A stretch of 64,000 nt of DNA, taken from positions 124,001-188,000 of the forward strand of contig NZ_PHSN01000012.1 in NCBI RefSeq assembly GCF_002871005.1, in the 5' to 3' direction. Below the pieces are notes generated by a model. The model was given only the letters and a program-made list of their open reading frames with translations. It had not been told where the DNA came from and ran no database searches. A program made the position numbers and the translations under genes. Below are positions 17,557 to 26,017 of the stretch, piece by piece; positions within the stretch are counted from its first letter, which is position 1, and each line of letters starts with the position of its first letter. The DNA is from Acidimangrovimonas sediminis (GTDB lineage Bacteria > Pseudomonadota > Alphaproteobacteria > Rhodobacterales > Rhodobacteraceae).

Positions 17557-18308
17557 ACGCGCCGCTCCTCGCCACCCGGGCGCTGACCTCGGGATACGAG
17601 CGCGATCTGCCGATCGTGCGCGAGGTCGGGATGGAGGTGCACGAGGGGGAATTCCTGCTGCTCCTTGGCCCCAACGGCGCGGGCAAGTCGACACTGGTCA
17701 AGACGATCGCGGGCCTGGTGCCGGTGCATGCGGGCGCGGTCACGCTGGGCGGCGCGGACCTGACCGCGCTCGCGCCGCACGAAAGGCTGCGCCACGGCCT
17801 CGCCTTCGTGCCGCAGACCGAGAACGTCTTCACCACAATGTCGATCCACGAGAACCTTCTGATCGCGGCGCAGGTCCTGCCCCGGCCCGACCGCGCCGGA
17901 CGCATCGCCGCGCTCTACGACATGTTCCCCGATCTCGCGCGGCTTCGGTCGTTGCGCGCGGGGCAGCTTTCGGGCGGACAGCGCCAGATGCTTGCCGTCG
18001 CGCGGGCGCTGATCGTCGGGCCCTCGGTCCTGATCCTAGACGAACCCTCGGCCGGCCTCGCACCCAAGGTGGTGTCCGAGGTCTTTGCCCGCCTGCGCGA
18101 GATCAACCGCGGCGGCGTCACCACCGTGCTGGTGGAACAGAACGTCAAGGCCGCGCTCGCCATCGCCGACCGCGCCGTCGTGCTGGTCGAGGGTCGGGTG
18201 CGCCTCGACGCCCCCGCGGCCGGCCTTGCCGAGAGCGACACCCTCGGCAAGCTCTTCCTCGGCGGGCACGGCCGGCAGCACGGCACCACCACGGAGGACC
18301 GCGGATGA
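17553..18308 (+). CDS. LivF-type ABC importer ATPase
   Basis: This 251-residue ATPase has Walker A GPNGAGKST, FVPQTENVFTTMSIHENL (the LivF-characteristic Q-loop region), signature LSGGQRQMLAVA, Walker B LILDEPSAGLAP and a VEQNVKAAL switch. The ATG lies inside the preceding stop (ATGA), and the stop overlaps the next ATG, so the four importer genes are translationally coupled. It pairs with the LivG-type ATPase as a heterodimer on the inner membrane. Confidence 0.93.
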   Translation: MNAPLLATRALTSGYERDLPIVREVGMEVHEGEFLLLLGPNGAGKSTLVKTIAGLVPVHAGAVTLGGADLTALAPHERLRHGLAFVPQTENVFTTMSIHENLLIAAQVLPRPDRAGRIAALYDMFPDLARLRSLRAGQLSGGQRQMLAVARALIVGPSVLILDEPSAGLAPKVVSEVFARLREINRGGVTTVLVEQNVKAALAIADRAVVLVEGRVRLDAPAAGLAESDTLGKLFLGGHGRQHGTTTEDRG

Positions 18309-19216
18309 CGCCACAGGTTCTGATGGACGGGGTGGTCGCGGGCGCGATGATCGGGCTTGGCGCGATCGGCATCACCTTGACCTATTCGATCCTGCGCTTC
18401 GCCAATTTCGCGCATGGAGAGTTCATCTCCTGGGGCGCCTATCTCGCGCTGGCGATCGCCTCGGCCCTCGGGACGCTGACGGGCGGGGACGTCCAGCCGA
18501 TCGGGCCGTTTTCCTTCGGCTGGACGCTGCCGGTCGCGCTGGTGCTGGCGGTGATCCTGACCGCCGGCCTCGCGCTGGGGGTCGACGCGCTGCTGTTCGG
18601 GCCGCTGCGACGCCGCGGCAGCGCGGTGATCATCCTCGTGATGGCCAGCTTCGGCGCCGCGCTGGCGCTGCGCAACATGATCGAATTCATCTTCACCTCC
18701 AGCCCGCGCTATTTCAGCACAGAGCTGCAGATCGCGGCGCCCGTCGGCGGGGGCATGCGCGCGACGCCCGACCAGCTTCTGACCGTGGCGGTCGCGCTGA
18801 TCCTCGTGGCCGCGATCCACCTGCTGCTGACCCGCACCGCCATGGGCCGGTCGATGCGCGCGGTGGCCGAGAACCGGCAGCTGGCCGGGCTTGCGGGGAT
18901 CGACGCGCGGCGGGTGATCCGCACCGTCTGGGCGCTGGGGGCGGGCCTTGCCTGCGTCGCCGGCGTGATGTCGGGCCTCGTGGTGCAGATCCGGCCCGAG
19001 ATGGGCCTCGACCTGCTGCTGCCGCTCTTTGCCGCGGCGATCCTCGGCGGGATCGGATCGGTGCCGGGGGCGATGCTGGCAGGCCTGATCGTCGGCGTCG
19101 CGGAATCGATGACCGTGGCGGTCGTCGGAGCCGAATGGCGCGCCGCCGTGGCCTTCGTCATCCTCGTCGTGATCCTGCTGGTGCGCCCGCGCGGCCTGTT
19201 CGGGAGGGCCGGATGA
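18305..19216 (+). CDS. LivH-type ABC importer permease
   Basis: This is a 303-residue integral membrane protein. The N-terminal GVVAGAMIGLGAIGITLTYSILRFANFAHGE segment is the LivH hallmark, and the ENRQLAGLAGIDARRV cytoplasmic loop couples to the ATPase. About eight hydrophobic helices are evident. It ends VRPRGLFGRAG, typical for the family. The ATG overlaps the LivF-like stop. Confidence 0.92.
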   Translation: MTPQVLMDGVVAGAMIGLGAIGITLTYSILRFANFAHGEFISWGAYLALAIASALGTLTGGDVQPIGPFSFGWTLPVALVLAVILTAGLALGVDALLFGPLRRRGSAVIILVMASFGAALALRNMIEFIFTSSPRYFSTELQIAAPVGGGMRATPDQLLTVAVALILVAAIHLLLTRTAMGRSMRAVAENRQLAGLAGIDARRVIRTVWALGAGLACVAGVMSGLVVQIRPEMGLDLLLPLFAAAILGGIGSVPGAMLAGLIVGVAESMTVAVVGAEWRAAVAFVILVVILLVRPRGLFGRAG

Positions 19217-20202
19217 TCGACATCCTCAGCTACGGCTTCTTCTTCCTCACCATGGCGCTGACCTATGGCATCGTCTGCCTCGGGCTGAACGTGCAATGGG
19301 GGCAGACCGGCCTCTTCAACGTGGGAATCGCGGGCTTCGTGGCGGTCGGCGCCTATGTCTCGTCCCTGCTGACCACCCCGGAAAGCGCCAGTCACCTGGG
19401 CGGCTTCGGGCTGCCGATCGCCGTGGGCTGGGTCGGGGCCGCGCTGGCCACCGCGCTGGTGACCTTCCTGATCGGCGCGCTGACGATCCGGCTGCGCGCC
19501 GATTACCTCGCCATCGCGACCTTCGGCGCGGCGGTCTCGATCCAGCTGTGCGTGCTGAACTTCCAGCCGGTCACCGGCGGCCCCTTCGGCGTGGGCTTCA
19601 TCCCGCGCCCCTTCGCGGCGCTCGCCGGCCGGCCGTTCCTGTTCGGCGCGGCCAACCTCGCGCTGATCGCCGCCGTCGTCGCAGTGCTCTACCTCGCGCT
19701 GGAACGTCTTGCGCAAAGCCCCTGGGGCCGCGCCCTCAAGGCGATCCGCGAGGACGAGACCGCCGCCCAGGCCCTGGGAAAGAGCGCGGTCGCCTTCCGC
19801 TTGCAGGCCTTCGCCCTCGGCGGCGCGATCATGGGGCTGGCGGGGGCGGCGCAGGCCCATTTCATCGGCTTCATCGCCCCCGACAACTATCAGCCCACGC
19901 TGACCTTCCAGGTCTGGGCGATGCTGATCGTCGGCGGCTCGGGCAACAACCGCGGCGCGATCCTGGGGTCGGTCGTGGTCTGGGGGATCTGGGCGCTGTC
20001 GGCGGCCCTGATCTCGGCCGTCGTGCCCGCCGACCAGCAGGCCCGCGCGGCCTCGCTCCAGATCGTCACCATCGGCGTCGCGCTCTGCGCCATCCTGCTG
20101 TGGCGGCCGCGCGGCCTGATCGGCGAGGCCCGCGTCGGCGCGCGCCATCTTCTGCGCCCTGCCGCCCCGCGCAAGGCGCCCACGCCCAGCGGAGAGAATT
20201 GA
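19213..20202 (+). CDS. LivM-type ABC importer permease
   Basis: This 329-residue membrane protein starts MIDILSYGFFFLTMALTYGI. It carries the LivM motifs NVQWGQTGLFNVGIAGF, LTIRLRADYLAIATFG and the coupling loop GRALKAIREDETAAQALGK. The C-terminal WRPRGLIGEAR is typical. The start at 19213 overlaps the LivH-like stop; longer in-frame starts lie within the upstream gene and are not used. It is followed after one base by the aldo/keto reductase fusion gene. Confidence 0.92.
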   Translation: MIDILSYGFFFLTMALTYGIVCLGLNVQWGQTGLFNVGIAGFVAVGAYVSSLLTTPESASHLGGFGLPIAVGWVGAALATALVTFLIGALTIRLRADYLAIATFGAAVSIQLCVLNFQPVTGGPFGVGFIPRPFAALAGRPFLFGAANLALIAAVVAVLYLALERLAQSPWGRALKAIREDETAAQALGKSAVAFRLQAFALGGAIMGLAGAAQAHFIGFIAPDNYQPTLTFQVWAMLIVGGSGNNRGAILGSVVVWGIWALSAALISAVVPADQQARAASLQIVTIGVALCAILLWRPRGLIGEARVGARHLLRPAAPRKAPTPSGEN

Positions 20203-20203
20203 C

Positions 20204-21682
20204 ATGACACGCCATCCCGAACGCATCCGTCTGCCCGGCGGGCCCGAGATCAGTCGCCTGATCTGCGGCCTCTGGCAGGTGGCCGACATCGAGAAGGACG
20301 GCGGCACGCTCGACCCCGACGCGGCCGCCGACGCGCTGGCCGCCTATGCCGAGGAAGGGTTCGACACCTTCGACATGGCCGACCATTACGGCAGCGCCGA
20401 GCTGATCACCGGGCGCCTCCTGTCACGCACGCCGCCCGGCGCCCGCCGCCCGGTGGCGATGACCAAATGGTGCCCCGAGCCGGGCCCCATGACCCCCGAG
20501 GTCGTGCGCCGCGGCGTGCAGGAGCGGCTCGACCGGCTGGGGGTCGAACGGGTCGACCTTCTGCAGTTCCACTGGTGGAGCTTCGAGCACCCGGCCTGGC
20601 TCGACGCACTGCACGAGATGAACCGGCTGCGCGAAGAGGGGCTGATCTGCGCCCTCGGCGTGACCAATTTCGACGCCGCGCACCTGGCGCTGGCGCTGGC
20701 GGACGGCATCCCGCTGGTCTCCAACCAGGTGTCGTTCTCGCTCGTCGACCGGCGCGCGGGGGGCGCGCTGTCCGAACTTTGCGCGCGGACCGGGGTGAAG
20801 CTCTTTGCCTACGGCACCCTCTGCGGCGGCTTCCTGTCCGAGAAATGGCTCGGTCGGCCCGAGCCGGAGACGATCCCCGACTGGAGCCGCGCCAAGTACA
20901 AGCGCTTCATCGACGCCGCCGGCGGATGGGCCGCATTCCAGGGGATCCTCTCCGCCGCAGCAGGCATCGCCCGCAAGCACGGGGTGTCGCTGTCGAACGT
21001 GGCCTCGGCCTGGGTGCTGGACCACGAGGCCGTCGCGGCCACGATCATCGGCGCGCGGCTGACCGAGAGCGAACACCGCGGCGACAACCTCAGGGTCTTC
21101 GACGTGATGCTCGACGCCGAGGATCGCGCCGCGCTCGACGCAGCCTTCGCCGCCACCGATCCGATCCCCGGCGATTGCGGCGACGAATACCGCCGGCCGC
21201 CGTTCCTGACCGCCTCGGGCGACCTCAGCCATCACCTCGACACCATCCCGTCGGTGCTGGAAACCAGCGCGGCCCCGACACGCCCCGGCCGCACGCGCGC
21301 GTCTTCGGGCAGCGTGTGGGAACCGCTGGCAGGCTACAGCCGGGCGGTCCGGGTGGGCGACCGGGTGCTGGTCTCGGGCACCACCGCGACCCATGGCGCC
21401 GACCGCTGCGTCGCCCCCGGCGACCCGGGCGCGCAGACCACCTACATCCTCGACAAGATCGCGGCCTCCCTCGGCGCCCTCGGCGCGGGGATCGAGGACG
21501 TGGTGCGCACCCGCGTCTACCTGACCGACGTGACCCAGTGGGAGCCGGTCTCGCGCGCCCACGGGCGGGTCTTCGGCGAGGTGCTTCCGGCCAACACCCT
21601 GCTTCAGGCCGGGGCGCTGGTCGGCGACTACCTGGTGGAGATCGAGGCCGAAGCCGTGATCGACCCCGCCCCCGGGTCCTGA
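20204..21682 (+). CDS. Aldo/keto reductase fused to a Rid (YjgF)-like domain
   Basis: This is a 492-residue two-domain protein. Residues 10-335 are an AKR barrel with D57, Y62, K88 and H123 as the catalytic tetrad (FDMADHYG, MTKW, QFHWW). Residues about 365-490 match the Rid/YjgF trimer fold (AVRVGDRVLVSGTTA, IEDVVRTRVYLTD, YLVEIEAEAV). In the Rid part the catalytic Arg of imine deaminases, normally in PARS, is absent (PANT at 462-465), so enamine/imine deamination is doubtful and an accessory or oligomerising role is possible. A GGAGAGAA ribosome site precedes ATG 20204. It is the last gene of the importer operon. Confidence 0.85.
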   Translation: MTRHPERIRLPGGPEISRLICGLWQVADIEKDGGTLDPDAAADALAAYAEEGFDTFDMADHYGSAELITGRLLSRTPPGARRPVAMTKWCPEPGPMTPEVVRRGVQERLDRLGVERVDLLQFHWWSFEHPAWLDALHEMNRLREEGLICALGVTNFDAAHLALALADGIPLVSNQVSFSLVDRRAGGALSELCARTGVKLFAYGTLCGGFLSEKWLGRPEPETIPDWSRAKYKRFIDAAGGWAAFQGILSAAAGIARKHGVSLSNVASAWVLDHEAVAATIIGARLTESEHRGDNLRVFDVMLDAEDRAALDAAFAATDPIPGDCGDEYRRPPFLTASGDLSHHLDTIPSVLETSAAPTRPGRTRASSGSVWEPLAGYSRAVRVGDRVLVSGTTATHGADRCVAPGDPGAQTTYILDKIAASLGALGAGIEDVVRTRVYLTDVTQWEPVSRAHGRVFGEVLPANTLLQAGALVGDYLVEIEAEAVIDPAPGS

Positions 21683-21933
21683 GAGCGCCCAGCCGAAAGG
21701 ACCCGGAATGGCAGTCCCGGATGGCGGCCCCGGATGGCGGCCCCGGGGTGGCAAGACCCGGGTACCACCCGCGGGATGACAGGACCCGGGCAGCGGGAAC
21801 GCGGCGCCAAGAGCGGCGCGACCGTCCCCTCGGCCCCGCGGCGGCGTCCCCTGCCCCGCCGCGGCGCCCGCTTGACTTGCCCCCGGGTTTTCGACACCAC
21901 GGCCTCACCTCCCCCCGAGACAGGAGCCCGGAC

Positions 21934-23271
21934 GTGACACCGCCTGCCTTCCAACCGCTCCTGACCGCGATCGAGACCCGGCGCGCCCGGGTCGGCGTGA
22001 TCGGCCTCGGCTATGTCGGCCTGCCGCTGGCGATGGCCGTCGCCCGCGGCGGCCTCGCCGTGACCGGCTTCGACATCGACCCGGACAAGATCACCCGGAT
22101 CGAGGCCCGCCGCTCCTATATCGAGGCCGTGCCCGACGAGGTGCTGGCCGCGACCTGCGAGGCCGGCCGGTTCGAGGCGACCACCGATTTCGCCCGTCTG
22201 GCTGACTGCGACGTGGTGGTGATCTGCGTCCCCACCCCCCTCGACAAGCACCGCGACCCCGACCTGTCCTTCGTCCGCGCCACCTGCGACGCGATCGCGC
22301 GCACCCTGCGCCCCGGTCAGCTTATCGTGCTGGAAAGCACCACATATCCCGGCACCACCGACGACGTCGTGCGCCCGATCCTCGAGGCCGGCGGGCTGAC
22401 CTCGGGGCGCGACATCTTCCTCGGCTTCTCGCCCGAGCGTGAAGATCCCGGCAACCGCGACTTCCGCACCATCCAGATCCCCAAGGTCGTGGCCGGCGAC
22501 GGCGCCGAGGCGCAGCAGCTGATGGAGGCCTTCTACGGCGCCGTGGTGGACAGGGTCGTGCCGGTCTCGACCACAGCCACCGCCGAGGCGGTGAAGCTGA
22601 CAGAGAACATCTTCCGCGCCGTCAACATCGCGCTGGTGAACGAACTCAAGGTCCTCTACGAGGCGATGGGCGTCGACATCTGGGAGGTGATCGAGGCTGC
22701 GAAGTCGAAACCCTTCGGCTACATGCCCTTCTATCCCGGCCCGGGGCTGGGCGGGCACTGCATCCCGATCGACCCGTTCTACCTGACCTGGAAGTCGCGC
22801 GAATACGAGATGCCCACCCGTTTCATCGAACTGGCCGGAGAGATCAACGCGGCGATGCCCGCCCGCGTCGTCACCCGCACCGCCGAGGCGCTGGACATCC
22901 GGTTCGGAAAGGCGCTCAGCCGGTCGCGGGTGCTGGTCATGGGCCTGGCCTACAAGCGCAACGTGCCCGACATCCGCGAAAGCCCCTCGCTCAAGCTGAT
23001 CGAGCTGATCGAGGCGCGCGGCGGCTCCGCCGCGTTCCACGATCCGCATGTGGACGAGATCCCGAAGACACGCGAATACATGGCCCTCAAGGGCCGCCGG
23101 TCGGTTCCCTTCGACGCCGACACGATCGGCGGATTCGACGCGGTGGTGATCGCCACCGATCACGAGGCGGTGGATTACGCCCGGCTGGCCGAGTGGGCGC
23201 CGCTGATCGTCGACACCCGCAACGTGATGGCGAAGCTCGGGCTGCCGGCGGAGAAGGTGGTGAAGGCCTGA
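21934..23271 (+). CDS. UDP-N-acetylhexosamine-type nucleotide-sugar 6-dehydrogenase
   Basis: This 445-residue enzyme of the UDP-glucose/UDP-ManNAc dehydrogenase superfamily begins at GTG 21934 after GACAGGAG. It has an N-terminal NAD domain with VGVIGLGYVGLPLAMAVA, the ESTTYPGTT loop, FSPEREDPGN (typical of the WbpA/TviB branch acting on UDP-GlcNAc), a central helix domain, catalytic Cys in GGHCIPIDPFYL (near residue 275), and a C-terminal domain with GLAYKRNVPDIRESPS. It oxidises C6 twice to give a uronic acid. It probably supplies an acidic amino-sugar donor to the glycosyltransferase cluster at 0-9.4 kb, although it stands alone here. Confidence 0.88.
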   Translation: MTPPAFQPLLTAIETRRARVGVIGLGYVGLPLAMAVARGGLAVTGFDIDPDKITRIEARRSYIEAVPDEVLAATCEAGRFEATTDFARLADCDVVVICVPTPLDKHRDPDLSFVRATCDAIARTLRPGQLIVLESTTYPGTTDDVVRPILEAGGLTSGRDIFLGFSPEREDPGNRDFRTIQIPKVVAGDGAEAQQLMEAFYGAVVDRVVPVSTTATAEAVKLTENIFRAVNIALVNELKVLYEAMGVDIWEVIEAAKSKPFGYMPFYPGPGLGGHCIPIDPFYLTWKSREYEMPTRFIELAGEINAAMPARVVTRTAEALDIRFGKALSRSRVLVMGLAYKRNVPDIRESPSLKLIELIEARGGSAAFHDPHVDEIPKTREYMALKGRRSVPFDADTIGGFDAVVIATDHEAVDYARLAEWAPLIVDTRNVMAKLGLPAEKVVKA

Positions 23272-23272
23272 A

Positions 23273-23300
23273 GCGCCCGACCTGAGGCGCCCGACCTGAG
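23273..23300. repeat. 14-base tandem repeat, two perfect copies
   Basis: GCGCCCGACCTGAG occurs twice head to tail directly after the dehydrogenase stop codon. It is probably a local slippage duplication in non-coding sequence. Confidence 0.7.
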
Positions 23301-23319
23301 GCACCTTGATCCGGGCCGG

Positions 23320-23337
23320 CCCGCAGGGACCTGCGGG
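23320..23337. terminator. Hairpin between convergent genes
   Basis: CCCGCAG-GGAC-CTGCGGG forms a 7-base stem with a 4-base loop between the convergent dehydrogenase and phosphatase genes. No strong U-run follows, so it may be a weak or bidirectional terminator. Confidence 0.45.
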
Positions 23338-23389
23338 GGGTTGCGTATTTGGGGAACAATGAAAGGGGGAGGGCCTTTCGGGCGGTGGG

Positions 23390-24001
23390 TCAGATCGGGC
23401 CCGGGGGGGTGCCGTCGAGGCTGTAGACACGCGCGGCGCGCCCGCACGGGTGCAGCGCGTAGAGCGTGCCCTGCGGCACCGGCAGGGTCAGCATCGCGGC
23501 GGCGTCCAGCCCGGCGTGGCGGCCGATCACGATCCGCCCGGCGTTGCGGTGGGTGACGACCAGCCGCAGACCCGGCGCCGCACCGACCGCGTCCATCGCG
23601 GCGCCGAGACGCGCGGAAAAATCCTCCAGCGTCTCGCCCCCCGGCGCATCGAAGAACCACGACCCGCGCGGCCCGCGCTTGCGGTGGCGGGGCCAGCCGG
23701 CCTCGATCTCGGCGCGGGTCAGACCCTCCCAGCGGCCCAGCGACAGTTCGGCCAGCCCGTCGAGCACGGTGATCGTGGCGGCCTGGGCCACCCGGTCCGC
23801 GACGATCCGCGCGGTCTCGCGCGCGCGACCGAGGGGACTTGCGAAGATCCGGAGCGGCGCGGCGCCGATCCGCTCGGCCAGCGCCGCCGCGACCGCCGCC
23901 GCCTGGTCGCGGCCAAGGTCGGTCAGCGGCGTGTCGATCCGGCCCTGGTACCGGCCCTCGGCGTTGAACGCGGTCTCGCCATGCCGCATGAGATAGATCA
24001 T
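23390..24001 (-). CDS. Histidine phosphatase (phosphoglycerate-mutase-like)
   Basis: This 203-residue member of the histidine phosphatase superfamily starts MIYLMRHGETAFNAEGRYQG. The catalytic RHG is at residues 6-8, an Arg is in SPLGRARETA, and the second His is in LRLVVTHRNAGR. ATG 24001 places the RHG motif at the very N-terminus as is usual; upstream in-frame sequence lacks domain character. It is likely to dephosphorylate a small phospho-compound, such as a cobalamin- or sugar-phosphate-type substrate. It is divergent from the nucleotide cyclase gene. Confidence 0.88.
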   Translation of the reverse strand: MIYLMRHGETAFNAEGRYQGRIDTPLTDLGRDQAAAVAAALAERIGAAPLRIFASPLGRARETARIVADRVAQAATITVLDGLAELSLGRWEGLTRAEIEAGWPRHRKRGPRGSWFFDAPGGETLEDFSARLGAAMDAVGAAPGLRLVVTHRNAGRIVIGRHAGLDAAAMLTLPVPQGTLYALHPCGRAARVYSLDGTPPGPI

Positions 24002-24322
24002 TTCCGCCTTCCGCCTGTTCGATCCCGCACAGACGGAAACCCGCCGGACATCCGTGCAGCGCCGCCACAAGACCGGGATTTCCCCGCAGAAGCAAGGGCT
24101 TCCCCCGCCGGACCCGACACGCGCGGCGGAAGCGCAGATGCGCCATTTTCCGCCCGTCCCGCCGCGCGCGCCCGCCCGGCGGGAACGATCCGGGCGGTGC
24201 GGGGTGGCATTCGGGCGAGATACCTCTATATCACCCTTTCCCGGCTTTGGACTTCGCCCGCACAGGCGGAGCCTTTTCGCGATTTCGCTTGCCGGGCAAG
24301 ACTGCCTTAAGGACAAGAAAAA
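24002..24322. other. 321-base divergent intergenic region
   Basis: This region separates the phosphatase (minus) and cyclase (plus) genes and should hold both promoters. A good ribosome site AAGGA (24309-24313) precedes the cyclase ATG. I could not assign clear promoter boxes or any small gene. Confidence 0.5.
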
Positions 24323-25687
24323 ATGGCGAAGAGTGGGACAGAACTTTCCCTCGTTCTGATCGACAAGGTCGAGGAGTGGCTCGAGCAGGCCGCCCTGGAC
24401 GGCGAAGACCTCAAGACGATCATCAACGGCACCTGCGAGCGGCTGGCCGCCCTCGGCGTGCCGATCGACCGCGTGTACCTCAGTTTCTCGATGCTGCACC
24501 CGCTTTACGACGCGCTCGGCTTCAGCTGGCGGCGTGGCGAGGGCCTGTCGGTCGAGGGGCTGACGCTGCCGCGCAACGAGGAAAAGCCCGAGCGGTTCCT
24601 GAAGAGCCCGTTCTACTTTCTGCTGCAGAACAAGCTTGACCACCTGCGCCGGCGGATCGAGCCGGACACCCCGTCGGAATTCCCGATCTTCGACGACCTC
24701 AAGGCGATGGGCGCGACCGATTACCTCTGCTTCGTGCAATCCTTCGGCGATGGCCAGGGGCGCGGCATGATGGGGTCGTGGTCCACCACGCGCGACGGCG
24801 GCTTCGAGGAACAGGCGATCGAGGCGCTGCTCTACATCCAGCGCAAGCTTGCGGTGACGGCGAAGATGGCACTGCTGACCAAGCTGGCCGGCAACATGAT
24901 GGAAACCTATGTCGGCGCCAGCGCGGGCGAGCGCGTGCTGTCGGGCCAGACCCGGCGCGGCGACGTCGAGACGATCCGCGCCGTGCTGGTCATGGCCGAC
25001 ATGCGCGGCTCCACCATGATGGCCGAGACGCTGGGGCGCGACGATTACACCGAGACGCTGAACCAGTTCTTCGACGCCATCGCCGAGCCGTTCAACCGCG
25101 ACGGGGGCGAGATCCTGAGCTTCATCGGCGACGGCTTCCTCGCCGTCTTCCCGACCGAGCGCCACGCCAAGCCCACCGAGATCGCGGCGCGGCGCGCCAC
25201 CGATGCCGCGCGCGAAGCGCTGCAACGGGTCGCCGCCCTGAACCAGGAACGCGCCGGCCAGGGGCTGGAGCCGATCGGATTCGGCATCGGGCTGCACATC
25301 GGCAACGTGATCTTCGGCAATGTCGGGCTGGCCCGGCGGCTGACGTTCTCGGCCTTCGGCGCCTCGGTGAACGAGGCGCAGCGGCTTGAGGCGCTGACCA
25401 AGACGCTCGGCTCCCCGATCGTGGCGAGCGAGGCCTTCGTCGATTATGCCGGCGGTGCCTGGAAGGGCCATGGCGAGCGTGAGCTTGCGGGCCTGTCCGA
25501 GAAGATCGCCGTCTTCACCCCGGTGTTCGAGGACGCGGCCGAGCGGCAGGGCGCGGGCGAGGCGGCACCGGTGCCGGCGGCCGGCCTCGAATCGCATTCC
25601 GAGGCCGAGCAGATCATGATGCTGTTCCGCGACAAGACGCCCCCTTCGGCGATCCGCGGCGGCCGGAGCGAGCGCCGGGCAAGCTGA
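24323..25687 (+). CDS. Class III adenylate/guanylate cyclase
   Basis: This 454-residue soluble protein has an N-terminal sensor-like region (1-205) similar to that of other alphaproteobacterial cyclases. The catalytic domain is at 215-400. Metal-binding aspartates are present at D226 (MADMRGST) and D270 (FIGDGFL). The transition-state Asn and Arg are present at N350 and R354 (VNEAQRLE). The usual adenine-recognising Lys before GDG is Ser (S266) and the Asp before VN is replaced (A347), so ATP versus GTP preference, or even activity, is uncertain. There are no membrane helices. It is the likely source of ligand for the cNMP-binding protein at 2333-2797, but that link is inference. Confidence 0.87.
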   Translation: MAKSGTELSLVLIDKVEEWLEQAALDGEDLKTIINGTCERLAALGVPIDRVYLSFSMLHPLYDALGFSWRRGEGLSVEGLTLPRNEEKPERFLKSPFYFLLQNKLDHLRRRIEPDTPSEFPIFDDLKAMGATDYLCFVQSFGDGQGRGMMGSWSTTRDGGFEEQAIEALLYIQRKLAVTAKMALLTKLAGNMMETYVGASAGERVLSGQTRRGDVETIRAVLVMADMRGSTMMAETLGRDDYTETLNQFFDAIAEPFNRDGGEILSFIGDGFLAVFPTERHAKPTEIAARRATDAAREALQRVAALNQERAGQGLEPIGFGIGLHIGNVIFGNVGLARRLTFSAFGASVNEAQRLEALTKTLGSPIVASEAFVDYAGGAWKGHGERELAGLSEKIAVFTPVFEDAAERQGAGEAAPVPAAGLESHSEAEQIMMLFRDKTPPSAIRGGRSERRAS

Positions 25688-26017
25688 CCGCCCGGCCGCG
25701 CGCCTCCCTCCCTCGGCTCCCCCCTACCCCGGCCATCCCCTACCCCGGCCATCCCCAAGCCCGCACCCGCGCCGCACCCGGCCTGTCACGGGCGCCGGGA
25801 CGGGCCGGTGCGCCGGATCGCCGCGCGTATGGACAGCCACGGGGCGCGCGGCTAGTCTCCTTTCCGATGACGACGTTGGCCGCCCGCGGCCCCTTCGGAC
25901 CGGCCCCGTTCCGGCGTCGGCAAGGGCGGCCCGGCCCCATGTGGCCCGTGCCCCCTCTGCCGATCCCGTTCCGCCGCTCCCGGACCCGGCGGCCGCCTTT
26001 GGAAGGACGACAGCGCG
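25688..26017. other. 330-base intergenic region with 16-base tandem repeat
   Basis: There is no gene. TACCCCGGCCATCCCC is repeated perfectly at 25725-25740 and 25741-25756. A GGAAGGA ribosome site lies just upstream of the binding-protein ATG at 26018. No convincing promoter or terminator was found. Confidence 0.6.
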
